Positions 13,465-25,175 are shown, counted from the first letter of the stretch. The stretch: DNA of 64,000 nt from Isoperla grammatica (GCA_945910005.1 OX246738.1:24916186-24980185); one strand, 5' to 3'. Notes: generated from the sequence alone by a model not told the origin. Numbers and translations: made by a program.

Positions 13465-16351
13465 TTATTAGTATTTTTATTTTTATTATAACGTTAAACA
13501 CATAATAATTAGCTCTCAATATCTTCATATCCTTCACAAAAATAAAAGCATTTATCAAGAGGTGAAATAAACATATATACAATAGACAAGTTTTTGTGTG
13601 CCGTGACGTAAAATCCTGAGCTTATTTGGGTAACTGATACCTGCAACCTGCAGTCATACACAGTGCAGTGTTGAGTCTTGACTTTATAATAGTATATAGA
13701 GTCACAAACTGCTTCCTCAACTCAGCCAACTGTACTTAATTGAAGAATTGACATTTAAAACCAATGCAAATACGTGTTCGGTGATTTGAATGCGTTCTAG
13801 TGAAAGTCAAATGCCGACACATTGACATGGCGTGCGAATATTAATCGTAATAACATATTAGTTTTTAAAAGACAGGGCAAATATAGCGTGTTGCGTTTCT
13901 CCCATCCCTCAAGGGTAAAATTTTCTCGTCAAAACTGACATCAACAAAAACGATCACTTTTTACCATAAAAGAATTAAATAAATAAAAACTATTCGACTT
14001 GATACAGAATAACGCGCAGGTAATTTGAATATCAGCAGATGTTTTAAAGTGCCGCGGAAAACGTTTTAGTCAGATTCCGTTTATGTTTATTCACACCTCA
14101 CACCTCACATCTCACACCTTACCACATCTCACATCTCACATCCTCTACATTATTATGTCATAACGTAAATATGGCAATGTATTTTGTTTTTGTTTATATT
14201 TATGTTTGGTTAGGTTCTTACTGAAAAGTGTTGTGGTGATTGTATTCTTAAAAAAAAAATATATATATTGTTTCTAAAAAATGTTTAAATTACGATAAAA
14301 AATAAATTATAATTGAAATTGTACTTCGTAATTGTACTAAGGTTCCCGTACGGCATATACTAAGTTATTGACTTTGGTGCAAATGTTCGACTATACGCTA
14401 TTTTATTTTTTAATTCGTTAATTTATTTATATATAATATGCAAAGTTACAAAAAAATTTCTATTAAAATTATAAGATTTAATGATACCATATTTGCACCA
14501 CAAACATACAAAAACCCTTCCATAATTTTGGCTAACACATTTTTTTGACATTTGTTTCAATTGACATTACTAAATTACATAGACGGTTATCTAATATTCA
14601 GTGACTGTTGGCTGGATCGCTCACAACGCTCTCTGTGCACTTGCTACGATTCCGCGACATCGACGAGCAATCTTTTTTTTAATGTGGCCAAGATGATTTT
14701 AAAACCTAGCGCTTGAACGAAATGTTAATTTATATACAAGCGTCATAAACACATTTCAACGTGAAATGAATGAAACAAATTCAACATGTTTTTGAACGGG
14801 CACCCTGATTCAAACATATTTTTTATTTCCAGTGCAACGTAAGTACCGTTTAACGACGAAAACGGATTTTGTACACAGTTATACTGTATACAAGTACATT
14901 TTGTCTTTGTAGCGATTTGGTATTGTACAAGTACATTTTGTCTATGTAGCAACATGATATAGGCCTACTTTATCCGTTCCTGTAAGCACATTTTTTTCTT
15001 TTGCCGATACTGAAAAAAATAAAAATAAAAATGCATAGAACAAACGATATAAAAAACAATGAACACAAGGTCGAAAAATACTTGCAGTATGACCGTGCAC
15101 AAAATCTGTCTTCGTCGTTGTACAGTACTTACGGTAAACTAGAAATGAAAATCATGTATAAAACGCATTAATCGCCGTATGACCGATCGAAATAATTGTA
15201 AAAATCTTTCTATTATGTTTGAGTACCAGACTTCAATAATATCTGTTCGAACAAGTTAATTTGGGTAATATTTCAGAAAAAATAACCATAATATATCATT
15301 TCATCTACAATTCATGTTGGTATAATCGTTTGATGATTATTTAATTATTTAAGAGTATCGGAAGTATTTGTAGCTCATTCCAAGCAGGAAGTGTTGCTAA
15401 TATATTGTTCTCTATCACACAGTTTACTCCTAAACTTATGTATATCCAGGACAGGTGATTAAATGCCCTCAAGTTGTCGTCATACATAACCCGTGCTCGA
15501 TATTAATTATAATCGAAGATAACATAAACGCACTATGTGAAATGTATGTGTCTTCAAATGTTTTAATATATCAAATTTTATATTGCTTTGTGTAATTGCA
15601 CAAAAGCAAAAAAAACACTGCATGTTAACATAATTCAAATATTGAATTATGTTGCTGTGTGTTAAGATAAGCTTAACATGAGTGTTTTTAATCATTATTA
15701 CATAGGTTAATAAACTAAAATGTTTAATTTACTGGTTTCCGGCCATTGGTATATCAATGTGTGCTTAGTTGAAGTATGATCTGGGCAATATTCATGGAAT
15801 ATATACTCCAATTTATACATAGTTCATAATCTGCAAGATAAATATCACATACAAATTTATCGTCAGAATTTGGTTAGTATTAAGCACACATGTTTCGGAC
15901 ATGTGTGGGTATATTAAACCTAAATAACTCACTTTGTCAAAGCTCAACACAAGAACTAGCCTACATACATCTGCCTATCACCATAATTAAATATGAACTC
16001 TCAACACAACATACCACTTTAAACCGGAAAGGACAGACATTTCTCAACAGCAATAATACGTACGTGAAACCCTTTATAGAGGAAAACCATTGGCGATTAC
16101 ATTAGTACTTACTACCTCCACTAGCGGTGCGAGTCGTCATTTTATTCAAACCGCCGACAACCATACAAGCGATAACGATAACCAGTCTTTCATGCTACCA
16201 GCGTCCCTCCTTATTATAGCTGTTTTATAGTGCCGTTCAAATTATAGAGGATGGAGAAATTTATAATATTAATCGCGTACCATAACTGATTAATAATTTC
16301 ACGTGCTGTGTCTGTGTATTTTGGAGCCTAAGGACTGTTCTTTATAGACGG
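13465..16351. other. Intergenic, AT-rich
   Basis: Nothing beyond the short CACAYCT repeat at 14091 and TAGGCCTA at 14960. Confidence 0.5.
14091..14152 (+). repeat. Short CACAYCT tandem repeat
   Basis: Repeated CACACCT, CACATCT and CTCACA units over about 60 bp. Confidence 0.8.
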
Positions 16352-18027
16352 AGAGCCAGCAACATAAAAGCTCCCCTCATAAGGTACATATGTTTTGACT
16401 TTTGAAATAGGAGCGGAAAACCTACTCTACTAACAAAACGCGCGTCTTACTCCTCAACGTGGGGGCTTTTAGGCCCCACAGGGGGCCAAAAAAGCCGAAA
16501 AAAGGCCCAAGGTTCCCCTCATAAGGTACATGGATGGAGTAAACGCCATTTTGTAGAGATAAGTGTCCCAAATAGGAATTCGAAGAGTAAGACGGGATAT
16601 TAGGGGGCGTTTACCGATCAGACGCCATTTTACCCAAAAAGGGCCATTTTTTATTTTCGCACATGCATGCGCTTAAACACTCAAAATATATCCGGAAATG
16701 TCTCGAGACGTAGAAAAACATACATTTTAAAGAAATTTTGGGTTATTGTCCTCGCCAGACGCCCTCAAAAGGGGCCCAAAAAGGCCAAGGTTCCCCTCAT
16801 AAGGTACATGAATGGAGTAAACGCCATTTTGTAGAGATAAGTGTCCCAAATAGGAATTCGAGGAGTAAGACGGGATATTAGGGGGCTTTTACCGATCAGA
16901 CGCCATTTTACCCAATTGGACCATTTTTTATTTTCGCACATGCATGCGCTTAAACACTCAAAACATATCCGGAAATGTCTCGAGACGTAGAAAAACATAC
17001 ATTTTAAAGAAATTTTGGGTTATTGTCCTCGCCAGACGCCCTCAAAAGGGGCCCAAAAAGGCCAAGGTTCCCCTCATAAGGTACATGATTGGAGTAAACG
17101 CCATTTTGTAGAGATAAGTGTCCCAAATAGGAATTTGAAGAGTAAGACGGGATATTAGGGGGCGTTTACCGATCAGACGCCATTTTGTCCAAAAAGGGCC
17201 GCTTTTTATTTTCACACGTGCACGCGCTTTAACACCCAAAACATATCCTTAAATCCTGACATTAATAATAATAAATACTGGTATATTAAAGTTAGGGGTG
17301 GGCGGAGCTTCAAAACTATCGCATCCGGATCGAGGCTGTGGGGGGGGGGGGGCTGGCGAGGACATCACACAATATCTTAGAAATGTATTCACCTCTAGGG
17401 GCATTTAAGGATATGTTTTGGGTGTTAAAGCGCGTGCACGTGTGAAAATAAAAAGTGGCCCTTTTTGGACAAAATGGCGTCTGATCGGTAAACGCCCCCT
17501 AATATCCCGTCTTACTCTTCGAATTCCTATTTGGGACACTTATCTCTACAAAATGGCGTTTACTCCATCCATGTACCTTATGAGGGGAACCTTGGCCTTT
17601 TTGGGCCCCTTTTGAGGGCGTCTGGCGAGGACAATAACCCAAAATTTCTTTAAAATGTATGTTTTTCTACGTCTCGAGACATTTCCGGATATGATTTGAG
17701 TTTTTAAGCGCATGCATGTGCGAAAATAAAAATGGCCCTTTTTAGGTAAAATGGCGTCTGATCGGTAAACGCCCCCTAATATCCCGTCTTACTCTTCGAA
17801 TTCCTATTTGGGACACTTATCTCTACAAAATGGCGTTTACTCCATCCATGTACCTTATGAGGGAAACCTTGGGCCTTTTTTCGGCTTTTTTGGCCCCCTG
17901 TGGGGCCTAAAAGCCCCCACGTTGAGGAGTAAGACGCGCGTTTTGTTAGTAGAGTAGTTTTTCTGCTCCTATTCCAATAGTCAAAACATATGTACCTTAT
18001 GAGGGGAGCTTTTATGTTGCTGGCTCT
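16352..18027. mobile_element. Large foldback (inverted-repeat) element with internal 277-bp tandem units
   Basis: Two long arms are reverse complements: left about 16352-17250 and right about 17404-18027, separated by a spacer of roughly 150 bp. The outermost bases read AGAGCCAGCAACATAAAAGC on the left and its complement on the right. Each arm begins with a unique block of about 159 bp, then tandem units starting at GGTTCCCCTCATAAGGTACA. Left units start at 16511, 16789 and 17066, giving spacings of 278 and 277 bp. Right units end at 17868 and 17591, a spacing of 277 bp. The left arm holds two full units plus a partial, the right arm one full unit plus a partial. No coding capacity and no clear target-site duplication were seen. 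The structure is that of a Foldback-type non-autonomous DNA element; superfamily unknown. Confidence 0.85.
17251..17403. other. Central spacer of the foldback element
   Basis: This is the unpaired centre of the foldback element. It holds a short AT-rich piece, a G run near 17341-17352 and a CTGGCGAGGAC motif that also occurs within the arm units. No gene is visible. Confidence 0.6.
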
Positions 18028-18151
18028 TGGACGAATTCAGCCTTCAAAATGTTAATAAAAGAAATTCGTCAACGAGTTGTACTCTGCACTTGCGTCGTAT
18101 AAGGAGCTACAAATAACACTCTCTATTTCCTCCAAGTCTACTTGTTGTAGA

Positions 18152-21100
18152 CAGTGGTGTATTCGAGCCTGGGCGGGCCTGGGCGCCGCCCAGGCACTTT
18201 TATTTGGAGGCTGGGCTAGCCCAGGTGCTTTTTAACAGTCAACAGCCCATACGGTTATACCATTACAATACATACACGAAGTCCTACATTGCTAAACAAA
18301 GAACAGCCAGGCGCAATAAAAACGTTTTCTATAATTGGAGTAGCAAAAATACGCATGACCAAATATACACGCTTCGAAACGATGGACAGAAGAAATAGCT
18401 TTTTGTTGCAGGTATCAAATTTGACAGTTGTTAGGACACCTTGTGGAGGTGACTGAAAAGAGTCGGCCACTAATCACAGTATTCTATGATTTCGCCAGAT
18501 ATGGCACGTTATCCGAAATTCCTATCATCCTCGCCTTCTACCCTGCCTATTCATAGCCATGCACCTGTGTTGTGCACTGTTAGTTTCACAGAAGAGGGTT
18601 TATGTGGAAAGGATTAGGTCTTCTGAATTCTGAGAACTGCCCGTCCTATTTAGCGTAAAAATGTTGACATTGTCACATGCATTTCTGTCATCAGTATTCT
18701 CTCTGGAGCTCAAGTGGTAACATCTAAATGCGTCCGCATTTGAAATCTGCCTTTTACCGCGTAAAGTGTACGTCGAGTCGTTTGCCAATGACGCAGTGAG
18801 TGTACACGTCACAAAGAGTGTTTTAGTGGCATTTCGTGCGTGTTCATATTTAGTTGTATTGTATTATATTGGTAATAGTGAATTATTTATTTTCTCTTGT
18901 CATGAAAAGACGGACTGCCGAACAAAGTGAAAAACCCCTAAAAAAAATTACCAGTTTTTTTTTCAAACACAACGAACTTCCAAATAATGTGGCGGTAAAT
19001 GAAAACAACAGTGAACAGTGTTGTGTAGAGAAACGTTCGGAAATTAGTACTCCTGTTCAAGAAGTGAAGTCAAAATGTGAATTTCCATCAGTGTGGAGTG
19101 AGGAACAATGGCTGGAAAGGAAAGGTAAACATGATTGGTTAGACGCTAAAGATGGACGCTTAGGGTGTAATGTGTGCACTTCTTTAAAAACATTAGGCCC
19201 TCATAAGTCACAAGGACTCTCTCTAAGCGTTGAGTGGACAAATTACACTATCTGCTCCAACGGAACAAGCAGAGAACAGCAACTAAAATCGCTAAGGTCA
19301 AAAATAGGCTATCATAAAGCATCGTTAGCACATACGAAAGCGTTGGAAATAGTCAATGCAGCAAAAAGAGAAACCATTGAAACTGTAACACAAAATTGGC
19401 AGGACAAACACTTGGAAGAAACGGCGAGAGTATTTAACACTGCCTACTACTTGGCGAAATGCGATCGTCCGTTTTCTGATCATCAAAATCTGATTCAACT
19501 TCAAAAAATAAATGGGGCCGATCTAGGGATAACTTTACACTCTCGTTATAGTGCTAATAACATTGTAGCGCATATTGCAAAAGAATTCAGAATAAAGTTC
19601 GCAAAAAAACTGGTGGAAGATGGAAAGAAAATTTCGATATTGATTGACGAATCAACAACTTTAAGTAATCAATCAAGTTTAATAATTTTTATTAAAACGT
19701 TCTTTGAAAAACACGAAGAATTCGTTTTTCTCGACCTAGTTGAGCTTAAAGGACAAAGTGCTGAAGATGTAACCTCTGCTTTATTGGAATGTTTAAAATC
19801 ATACGGGCTTGATGAAAATTACCTAGAAAAACATCTAGTATGTTTTGCTTGCGATGGAGCTAGTGTTATGCTAGGGAAAAAAACTGGAGTAGCGCGTAGA
19901 CTGACAGAAAAATTCCCTAATATTTTGATATGGCATTGTCTAAGCCACCGACTGGAGCTTGCAGTTAATGACACCATTAAAGACATGGGCAGCATTAACA
20001 GCTTCAAAGCATTCATGAATGAACTGTATTCTGTTTACAGCCAGTCTCCTAAAAACACCAATGAATTAGACTCAATCGCAAAAAGTCTTGGAATTGAAAT
20101 GAAAAAAATAGGACGTGTGTTAGGAGTGCGGTGGGTTGCCAGCAGTTTTAGCACAGTTAAAGCTGTGTGGGAGAATTACATCGCATTGACTACTCATTTC
20201 AAGGAAAAGTCCGACTCATCTTCAGTCGGCAGTGCAAGATTCGTAGGTCTGTACCGACGTATGATTTCTGTGGAGTTTTTTAAAGATCTTGCACTAATGT
20301 ATGACATTCTTGAAGAACTATCTAACTTGTCACTAGAGCTTCAAGAGAGAAAATGCACAATCGTTCGAGCGGACAAACTTATACGAAGAAGTATAAGAGT
20401 CATAAGTGCAATGAAAGAGAAACCTGGGGCAAAAGTTAAGTTGGGCGAAGACACCTCATCGTCTATGAGTTTCAAAGGGCTTACGCTGAAGAAAAACTCT
20501 AAATCCAGTTCCATTAATCGTTTACAGTTTCTCACGAGCATAGTGAACAACCTAGAAAATCGCTCGTTCACAACAAGCTCTTCGCATACAAAATTAACTG
20601 GAACGGACGAATGTCGCCAAGATTACTCAACTTTAATGCGCGAAATGCAAGTACTTGAACCAGAAACGTGGCAGATAGATGAAGATGATGTCAATTTCGG
20701 GCAGGAAGAAGTTGAGGCTCTTTGCAAACGTTTCAAAATTGAAAGTCAACGAACAATTAAAAATGGCTTCCGAGATTTCGTAGACAATGGGGGTCGCCGC
20801 GTACCAGAAGCTCTGGCTCCGCTAATAAACTGTGTGAAAGTTTTGCCATGTAGCACAGCCGAATGTGAACGTGGGTTTAGTGCGATGAACCTCATTGTCA
20901 CAGACCTTAGGTCTAAACTTTTAATCAAACACGTTGCCGCATTACTTTTTATAAAACTGAACGGTCCTCCTCTTCATAAGTGGAATGCTTTACCATATGT
21001 GAAAACGTGGTTAAGAAACCACAGATCGGCAACAGACACCAAATCACAACATGTAGACCACGAGACCCCAGCTGCATCGTCATCGTCAACCAAAGAGGAA

Positions 21101-21433
21101 GTGTGGGCGCTTTTTTAACAGACGGAAGGTAAGATGTCATGAAATTCATTAACAGTTACTTAAGTTATTCTTGTATACTCAATATCTATAATTGAGTAAA
21201 AATATGTCACCTAAAATATAATCCAAAAAGACCGATTTCATTGTTCTATCTGACAGACTACACTATGGGGCTAGTTAACATCGAAAATCCAAAAGAAAAT
21301 TCTAAATACATGTATGGCCTCTGAATGTTTGCTCAAAAATGTCCCCTCAAGTTCCCCCCCCCCCCCCCCCCCCCCAAGGTACACACGTAAATTCGACCGC
21401 CCAGGCACTTAATATTTTAGGAATACACCACTG
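18152..21433 (+). mobile_element. Complete hAT-superfamily DNA transposon
   Basis: This is a 3,282-bp element bounded by perfect 13-bp terminal inverted repeats: CAGTGGTGTATTC at 18152-18164 and its complement GAATACACCACTG at 21421-21433. It is flanked by a perfect 8-bp target-site duplication, GTTGTAGA, at 18144-18151 and 21434-21441. Eight-base duplications are diagnostic of hAT elements. Subterminal GCCTGGGCGG motifs occur just inside both ends in inverted orientation, and the left one is repeated and palindromic (18167-18200), probably transposase-binding sites. Inside is one uninterrupted transposase gene. A 22-base C run lies at 21354-21375 near the right end. Intact ends, an intact duplication and an open reading frame together suggest recent insertion and possible activity. 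Confidence 0.95.
18902..21118 (+). CDS. hAT transposase, ZNF862/KIAA1586-like, intact
   Basis: Cut-and-paste transposase of 738 aa from the ATG at 18902; an in-frame ATG at 18854 adds 16 hydrophobic residues and is less likely. The following residue numbers count from 18854. An N-terminal TTF/BED-like zinc finger uses C105, C108, H154 and H160. The RNase-H-like catalytic domain shows the first Asp in LIDESTT (D265) and the second in CDGASVM (D334). The hAT CxxH motif is in WHCLSHRLELA (C362, H365), and the conserved Trp is in VRWVAS (W427). The C-terminal dimerisation segment CSTAECERGFSAMN carries the catalytic Glu (E672, possibly E670). There is no stop or frameshift, and the length is normal for the family. 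It lies entirely between the terminal repeats at 18152 and 21433. Domesticated vertebrate relatives exist, but the flanking repeats and duplication show this copy is a transposon gene. Confidence 0.93.
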   Translation: MKRRTAEQSEKPLKKITSFFFKHNELPNNVAVNENNSEQCCVEKRSEISTPVQEVKSKCEFPSVWSEEQWLERKGKHDWLDAKDGRLGCNVCTSLKTLGPHKSQGLSLSVEWTNYTICSNGTSREQQLKSLRSKIGYHKASLAHTKALEIVNAAKRETIETVTQNWQDKHLEETARVFNTAYYLAKCDRPFSDHQNLIQLQKINGADLGITLHSRYSANNIVAHIAKEFRIKFAKKLVEDGKKISILIDESTTLSNQSSLIIFIKTFFEKHEEFVFLDLVELKGQSAEDVTSALLECLKSYGLDENYLEKHLVCFACDGASVMLGKKTGVARRLTEKFPNILIWHCLSHRLELAVNDTIKDMGSINSFKAFMNELYSVYSQSPKNTNELDSIAKSLGIEMKKIGRVLGVRWVASSFSTVKAVWENYIALTTHFKEKSDSSSVGSARFVGLYRRMISVEFFKDLALMYDILEELSNLSLELQERKCTIVRADKLIRRSIRVISAMKEKPGAKVKLGEDTSSSMSFKGLTLKKNSKSSSINRLQFLTSIVNNLENRSFTTSSSHTKLTGTDECRQDYSTLMREMQVLEPETWQIDEDDVNFGQEEVEALCKRFKIESQRTIKNGFRDFVDNGGRRVPEALAPLINCVKVLPCSTAECERGFSAMNLIVTDLRSKLLIKHVAALLFIKLNGPPLHKWNALPYVKTWLRNHRSATDTKSQHVDHETPAASSSSTKEEVWALF

Positions 21434-21441
21434 GTTGTAGA

Positions 21442-21649
21442 CATTCATAATTTAATTATTGTTATTATTAGAATGATTATTATAGCTTTAGGTATGTTTT
21501 TTTTTACCGATTGAGTGAGGATTCGTCGGTAATTACTGTTTGGTCGGCTCGGTGTAAAACTAACACGGGGTTTTCAAGCACGATACGAGCCGCGCGATGC
21601 GAGGCGAGATCTAGACACCTTCCTCACGCCCTCCGGTGTGCGCCGCGCC
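21442..21649. other. Junction between the hAT element and the minisatellite
   Basis: AT-rich sequence just after the target-site duplication changes abruptly near 21540 to a GC-rich non-repetitive block rich in CGCG. That block leads into the first degenerate 44-bp units. No gene was recognised. Confidence 0.4.
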
Positions 21650-23265
21650 GCCACACCGCAGGCACAACGCCGCGTCATAGCGGGATCATAGGCAACACAC
21701 CGCGGGGACAACGTCGCGTCGCAGCGGGCTGACAGGCAACACACCGCGGGGACAACGTCGCGTCGCAGCGGGTTGACAGGCAACACACCGCGGGGACAAC
21801 GCCGCGTCGCAGCGGGCTGACAGGCAACACACCGCGGGGACAACGTCGCGTCGCAGCGAGCTGACAGGCAACACACCGCGGGGACAACGTCGCGTCGCAG
21901 CGAGCTGACAGGCAACACACCGCGGGGACAACGTCGCGTCGCAGCGGGCTGACAGGCAACACACCGCGGGGACAACGTCGCGTCGCAGCGGGCTGACAGG
22001 CAACACACCGCGGGGACAACGTCGCGTCGCAGCGAGCTGACAGGCAACACACCGCGGAGACAACGTCGCGTCGCAGCGGGCTGACAGGCAACACACCGCG
22101 GGGACAACGTCGCGTCGCAGCGGGCTGACAGGCAACACACCGCGGAGACAACGTCGCGTCGCAGCGGGCTGACAGGCAACACACCGCGGAGACAACGTCG
22201 CGTCGCAGCGGGCTGACAGGCAACACACCGCGGGGACAACGTCGCGTCGCAGCGAGCTGACAGGCAACACACCGCGGGGACAACGTCGCGTCGCAGCGAG
22301 CTGACAGGCAACACACCGCGGGGACAACGTCGCGTCGCAGCGAGCTGACAGGCAACACACCGCGGGGACAACGTCGCGTCGCAGCGAGCTGACAGGCAAC
22401 ACACCGCGGGGACAACGTCGCGTCGCAGCGAGCTGACAGGCAACACACCGCGGGGACAACGTCGCGTCGCAGCGGGCTGACAGGCAACACACCGCGGGGA
22501 CAACGTCGCGTCGCAGCGAGCTGACAGGCAACACACCGCGGGGACAACGTCGCGTCGCAGCGAGCTGACAGGCAACACACCGCGGGGACAACGTCGCGTC
22601 GCAGCGAGCTGACAGGCAACACACCGCGGAGACAACGTCGCGTCGCAGCGGGCTGACAGGCAACACACCGCGGGGACAACGTCGCGTCGCAGCGAGCTGA
22701 CAGGCAACACACCGCGGGGACAACGTCGCGTTGTAGCGGGTTGACAGGCAACACACCGCGGGGACAACGTCGCGTCGCAGCGAGCTGACAGGCAACACAC
22801 CGCGGGGACAACGTCGCGTCGCAGCGGGCTGACAGGCAACACACCGCGGGGACAACGTCGCGTCGTAGCGGGCTGACAGGCAACACACCGCGGGGACAAC
22901 GTCGCGTTGTAGCGGGTTGACAGGCAACACACCGCGGGGACAACGTCGCGTCGCAGCGAGCTGACAGGCAACACACCGCGGGGACAACGTCGCGTCGCAG
23001 CGGGCTGACAGGCAACACACCGCGGGGACAACGTCGCGTTGTAGCGGGTTGACAGGCAACACACCGCGGGGACAACGTCGCGTCGCAGCGAGCTGACAGG
23101 CAACACACCGCGGGGACAACGTCGCGTCGCAGCGGGCTGACAGGCAACACACCGCGGGGACAACGTCGCGTCGCAGCGCGCTGACAGGCAACACACCGCG
23201 GGGACAACGTCGCGTCGCAGCGGGCTGACAGGCAACACACCGCGGGGACAACGTCGCGTCTCAGA
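21650..23265. repeat. 44-bp GC/CpG-rich minisatellite, about 36 copies
   Basis: The unit contains CAACACACCGCGGGGACAAC followed by GTCGCGTCGCAGCGGGCTGA and CAGG; successive CAGG ends at 21736 and 21780 fix the period at 44 bp. Copies differ at few positions: GCGGGCT versus GCGAGCT, GCGGGGA versus GCGGAGA, and GTCGCAG versus GTTGTAG. Each unit holds about seven CpG dinucleotides, in contrast to the AT-rich surroundings. Because 44 is not a multiple of 3 and the minus strand lacks stops, all three minus frames stay open for more than 500 codons; this is a property of the repeat and not evidence of a gene. The array begins about 220 bp beyond the hAT element. Confidence 0.95.
22700..23100. repeat. 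Higher-order 132-bp repeat inside the 44-bp array
   Basis: The rare variant GCGTTGTAGCGGGTTG occurs near 22730, 22906 and 23038, that is 176 and 132 bp apart (four and three units). Each occurrence is followed by a GAG-type and then a GGG-type unit. This looks like a three-unit higher-order repeat produced by unequal exchange. Confidence 0.6.
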
Positions 23266-24584
23266 GCTCACAGGCGCAATGAGGCCTAGCTAGACGATGT
23301 GGGGTCCTTACATTTTCACGTCCTCCGATGGGGTACACATTTTCTATTGTTAACTTGTTCAAAATATTTTATCTCCAGGACCAGAACTAAAGAAAGTATC
23401 TAATTTTGTAACTTTATTACCAATAAATATTGTAACTAACACTAGTAATTTAGTGGAAATGTTTTCAAAGGGACAATGCAACTTTTTTTTTTTTACGTCT
23501 AAAGGGGGAATTTTAAAAAAATGTGTATTCTTTATGAACAACTAAAGCGTATCATGTTTTATACATTTTAAGCTAAAGAATGACATATTGTATTTTTGGT
23601 GCAATGCTATTCATGTAATATTCGATACATCCTAACCACAGCTGGAGATCAAATCTGTATTATTTTTCTTATGTGCCGGCCATCGACATAATAGAAACCA
23701 TAACAAATTGGTTACTAATTGGCATTCTGTAAATATTACTCAATTAATCTCCTTCAGAAAATATTGATGCCAATTTCAAACATGGTTTTGTGTCGTAAAT
23801 TGTATAAACAGTATTAATAACCAATAATTACTTTGTTGTGTTTTGTTTTAATAATACTTTATTTTTTACTTATTTTATGTAGTATTGTGACAAACACATG
23901 TGTAATGTGAGTTCTTTGTGCTTGTTTTTGTGTTTTTATTGTTATGTTTATTATTTCACGCCAAATGGCAGAATACGCTGTATGTGAAATATTGAATAAA
24001 TACATAAATAAATTATTTAATGTTCATGCATGATATTTTGATGATAGTTTGTATACAAAATCTAAATTAACTTTTGTCTTTCTTATTGTTTTGTAATTAA
24101 GGTTTGCTTTTTACCGAGGTCCATTTCACCAACCTCCGTATCACAGCGCAACTCAACGCAACGCAACAGCCGAACCACCCCCATCCCTGACTGCTGCCGC
24201 TGCACCTGGGTAGGCGGCTTAACGAGGTACTAATAAGAGGTGGCTGGTTGCGTCAAAGACAAGATCATAATGACATAAAGGTGTTGTTTGAAATGAAGAT
24301 CAAACACCTTTTCTTGTTCTACGTTGAAGTAACAGCCACACCACCGGCTGGGCGCCGGAGCAACATAGCGACGAGATACCATTGAGTTAACACCATCCTC
24401 CGGGGAAAAGGTGTGGCGTAACAACATCTGTTATCTTCAGATAATTAAGGATAAAGGGGATCTATCTCACTAAGTTAACGGGTTTGTAATGATATCTTGA
24501 GATTGTTTCAAGATATAAAGTGATTTCTAATCAGAATATAGTTTTTATCGGCTAAACCGCTAAACGATGAATTTAAAAAGTGTC

Positions 24585-24800
24585 AAATATTTACGATTGT
24601 CATTTCAATAATTTATTAACTACAAATTATAAATTTATTAATTAATTAAGAAAAAATCTTAACAATTTCAACAATTGAAATGTTTTACATTTATTGTTTA
24701 GCTGATACAAAAACCAAATTTTGCGTAGGAATCAATGTTTCAAAAATGTCTTGAAGCGTGCTCAGAAATCAATAAAATACCGTAAATTGTGCGTGGTTAA
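24585..24800 (+). repeat. Dispersed repeat, copy A (partner 34800-35030)
   Basis: TTACGATTGT, TAGCTGA.ACAAAA, GGNATGAATC-like, TTTCAAAAAT and ACCGT.AATT occur in the same order and spacing at 34810-35030. A diverged, unclassified interspersed repeat. Confidence 0.55.
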
Positions 24801-24984
24801 ATATTGTGATCTACCCGTAGTTGTGTGTAGGAAGACATAAGGCAGGAAAAATATTTCAGAGGGTGACAAAAGGTGAATCTGTCGACTTTGCTACCCCTAT
24901 ATAACGGATCATAATCATACCGCCAACAGGGGGTGAAAGATGTAGGCTACTTTTGCAATGTGATTTGCTGCTCACCTTTTCCAG

Positions 24985-25175
24985 ATAATCAAGAACATTT
25001 AAACACTGGAAATATTTACTGAAACGAAGAATCATTCATAATAAAGAGCACTCAACTCTATAGAGGATGAAATAATACCTTGATTTTCTTTTAGGACAGT
25101 TTAAAAATATTTCAAAGCAAAATCGGTATACCACAGGGTACGTGAACATAAACATGCACCTTAGTATGGGAAACG
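24985..25175 (+). repeat. Dispersed repeat, copy B (partner 2370-2600)
   Basis: Same ordered motifs, including TTGATTTTCTTTTAGGACA and GGTACGTGAACATA. Unclassified, possibly a MITE or LINE tail. Confidence 0.6.

Noticed and set aside
18854..18901. Upstream 16-residue extension of the transposase as a signal peptide
   Set aside because: Hydrophobic, but a transposase is nuclear; the ATG at 18902 followed by a basic stretch is a better start.
21650..23265. CRISPR-like regular repeats
   Set aside because: Units are contiguous with no spacers, and the context is a eukaryotic genome.
21574..23271. Three overlapping minus-strand frames of 521-565 codons
   Set aside because: They are translations of the 44-bp minisatellite in each frame. 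Being open in all three frames reflects unit composition, not coding.
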